Shown one piece after another: positions 61,825 to 64,000 of a DNA stretch of 64,000 bases. A model generated the notes under the pieces. It saw only the letters and a program-made list of their open reading frames with translations, did no database searches and was not told where the DNA came from. The DNA is from Chiua virens (taxonomy: Eukaryota; Basidiomycota; Agaricomycetes; Boletales; Boletaceae). Position 1 is the first letter of the stretch, and the number at the start of each line of letters is the position of its first letter. The DNA is taken from contig JAHNUO010000001.1 of assembly GCA_019787685.1 (NCBI GenBank), positions 2,108,001-2,172,000 of the forward strand, given 5' to 3'. Made by a program: the position numbers and the translations under genes.

Positions 61825-63668
61825 ATGCCCTCCGCGTCTGTTCAGTCCACAATTCAGGCGTTCGAGACGCTCTCCTCCTCGTCATCCGCTACAGCGACCA
61901 ACACCACTTCTTCGCAATCAACTCCAGTACCCGGTAGTCGCCCTTCCTCATCGACACCCAATCTTCTCGAGTCTCCACTCTCACCTTCTGCTAATGCGTT
62001 TCATCCCATCTCTCCATTCGTGGTCCCAAACCCCTCCGCCAGATCGCGTTCGCCGTCACCGTCGACACCCGGTCTCACGGGTAAGACTTCGTTGATCGAC
62101 TTAAAGGACTGGATCGTCGAGGATGGGCCAGTCGAGCGGCCCGCCTCGTCTCGTCTTACAATCACGAATGGCACTGGCAGGTTGAATGGTATTTCCGAGT
62201 CTATCAAAGCGCCGTCCCCTTCAAGGAAGTCCCCTTCAGTTCATACTCCTTCGAATTCATCTGCACCCCTCATCAACTTCGAATCATCCCCAAAGCCGCG
62301 CCCTCCACTTCCTCCGCGAAAACCATCCCTCAATACGGGCGATTGTACCACTCAACTTCCAGCATCTGCAGACAATGAAGCCCGCACTATGTTATGTCCC
62401 CCAGGCTATTCGGACTCTCTTGCAATTGAACATACCTATCCACCAAATTCACGCAAGTTCGGTGCAGGTCGCGTGGGACACGTCCCCGCATCTTCCATCT
62501 CTTCTTTCCACTCTGTCTCCCTTTCGTCGGATGGCAGCAATATCGAAGTTCATAGTCCCAAAATAACATCCAAACTCCCATCGCTCACCGTGGAAGCGGA
62601 TAACAGCGTCCCAGATTTCGACACCGCAAGTATTGCTGAATCGTTCGAGAATATCTCGGCTTCGTCTGTGGTGAGCCCCTCCACGCCCATCGCCTTTGAC
62701 TGGGAACATGCCATCGGTAAATCAAGGATTTCCCCCATGCGTGAGCCGCCCGGTCTGCCTAGTCGACCAAGTGCGAAGATTCCACCCGCCATTCCACCCA
62801 AACCCCTCGCCCGTTCAGTTTCAATATCATCCTCTTCGACAGCAACCAGTACGAAAACGCGTCGCCCCCCACCTCCACCACCCCCTTATCAGTTGCGCTC
62901 CATGCCTTCTTCTTCACGAGCGTCGGTCGTGTCCACCTCTGCATCTACATCCGACAGATCCTCTATCCTTAGCAATGCCACTACTACATCGCGGACAAGT
63001 ATCAGCACGCGAAACAGCACACAATTCGGAACCAGTGCAAAATCTTCACCACTCCTCAGGCCGACCCCAGTCCCCTCCGCTGCCCGTTCGCGATATGAGG
63101 CCCTCTTTGACAGTGCCGTGAAAGGTCGACGAAGAGTTGAGAAGAAGAGGGAGAAAAGCAAACTACTTGCGTCGCGACCTCCTGCTAGAAAAGACAGGCA
63201 GGCAGCTGGCTGGCGAGGTTTGTCGGTTGACCTCATCGCTAATTCAGAAGATCATCCTGTCTTGCTCTCTGCAAAAAAGACCAGTGAAAGTGGGAGCGAG
63301 GAAGAAGAGGAGTCGTCTCCAATAGGCCCCGAAGAGCAGCTGAACGGGCGTATTGTCAAGCATATATGGTACGCTTCCCAACTTGATCGGAAAAAGCTTA
63401 GTAGTATATGGTAAGTGAGGCCATGGATTGTTGTTGCCTTGCTGACTGTAAGTCAATATTGTGGTTCAGGAATGGTTGTGACCCCCAGTGCACTGGACTC
63501 GTTGATCGCGATACGTTTGTTAAAGGAATGTGGCGGATCGATGAAGAGCTTCGGAGGGCGCAGTTGGCGCGGCGTACTTCGGCCCTTACCGCAGCCTCAT
63601 CACAGCGCATCCCCCATCGCCCCCTTCCGCTTCCTGAGGCGCAGCACACAACGCGGCTGTTGATATAA
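61825..63668 (+). CDS. IRS4: IRS4/TAX4-type EH-domain protein
   Basis: Two exons (61825-63410, 63470-63668) encode 594 aa. Most of the protein is disordered and very rich in serine, proline and threonine, with polyproline runs (RRPPPPPPPYQ). The C-terminus holds an EH domain: LNGRIVKHIWYASQLDRKKL, SSIWNGCDPQCTGLVDRDTF and VKGMWRIDEELRRAQ, matching the single C-terminal EH domain of yeast Irs4 and Tax4, which activate the Inp51 lipid phosphatase and help autophagy. EH domains bind NPF peptides. The open frame extends upstream without ATG to about 61774, so an upstream exon is possible but not needed. Confidence 0.8.
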
Positions 63669-63927
63669 ACATTATGGTTTTCGATTCTGGGATTGTGATA
63701 CCCCATTTCCGAATACCCTATCCACTGTAGCCATACTGATGTTCTTCGCTCTCGGATAATTTATTCCTATCACTCTGTTAGGTGCTTCACTGCTTTCGGG
63801 CACTTTACGATGCGTGCGGCAGGACATGGTTCGCTAGGGAACAATGCTGCTTGTGTTAGGGAGTTTGTAACATACTTCAAAAATAATACTGTAATATTGT
63901 CATGATAAAGGATGGTGGCCGTTGGGT

Positions 63928-64000
63928 TCACACTTCCGGGCTTCCTTCCCTATCCTTCTCGTCCCACATTTTGAACAGCGTTTGCCCGAGCGATTTACCC
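63928..64000 (-). CDS. Possible 3' end of a gene running in from the right edge
   Basis: On the minus strand 23 codons are open from the window edge to a TGA at 63928-63930, reading GKSLGQTLFKMWDEKDREGS and ending SPEV. The residue mix is protein-like, but the stretch is too short to recognise. The bases 63669-63927 show nothing else. Confidence 0.3.
   Translation of the reverse strand, partial: GKSLGQTLFKMWDEKDREGSPEV

Overview
The window is nuclear DNA of a filamentous basidiomycete, most likely an agaricomycete (mushroom-forming) fungus. Genes are dense on both strands and split by many introns of about 45-60 nt with GT (sometimes GC) donors and AG acceptors. The content fits: a basidiomycete-type sesquiterpene synthase, a DUF6593-type protein, a fungal DUF1776 protein, autophagy and monopolin proteins, a bifunctional tryptophan synthase and no operons. 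I placed exons by eye from reading-frame continuity and family motifs. Where exon lengths are listed their sum was checked to be a whole number of codons; single boundaries could still be off by a few bases.

Layout. 1-6970: 3' end of amidophosphoribosyltransferase, elongin A, Cwf18 splicing factor, GUF1 mitochondrial translation factor, eIF2B beta. 7140-14110: bifunctional tryptophan synthase, ankyrin-type L-asparaginase, monopolin Csm1/Pcs1. 14185-21775: three tandem ADGF-type adenosine deaminases, the last two a recent duplication. 22099-31780: KH-domain protein, BRX1, arrestin-like protein, terpene synthase, cyclic phosphodiesterase, DUF1776 protein. 31886-37420: tRNA-Ser(AGA), ATP synthase beta, CTF18. 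37671-43667: an uncharacterised gene with shifting frames, a Dal5-like MFS permease and CLP1. 43832-52000: EF-hand NADH dehydrogenase, a SAP-domain TKL-like kinase, a DUF6593-like protein. 52039-64000: glutamyl-tRNA synthetase, 2-isopropylmalate synthase with a doubled regulatory domain, ATG9, ECM15/thiamine-binding protein, IRS4-type EH-domain protein, and possibly the 3' tip of one more gene.

Most genes are housekeeping and do not form one pathway. The accessory material is the adenosine deaminase array, the asparaginase (nitrogen salvage, near the Dal5-like permease only loosely), the terpene synthase and the uncharacterised gene. Many gene pairs are divergent with only 50-220 bp between start codons, so promoters must be shared or very short.

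Two window-wide patterns stand out. First, many otherwise perfect housekeeping genes carry an isolated one-base frameshift (GUF1, tryptophan synthase three times, one ADGF copy, DUF1776, ATP synthase beta, CTF18, CLP1, 2-isopropylmalate synthase, ATG9). Base-level assembly error is the simplest reading. Second, GC-AG introns and microexons (5, 10 and 10 nt) are unusually frequent. The best candidates for new biology are the doubled LeuA regulatory module, the double-SAP kinase lacking its beta3 lysine, the terpene synthase with a hydrophobic C-terminal tail, and the GT/GC donor switch between the two young ADGF copies. I found no mobile element, CRISPR array or virus-like sequence.
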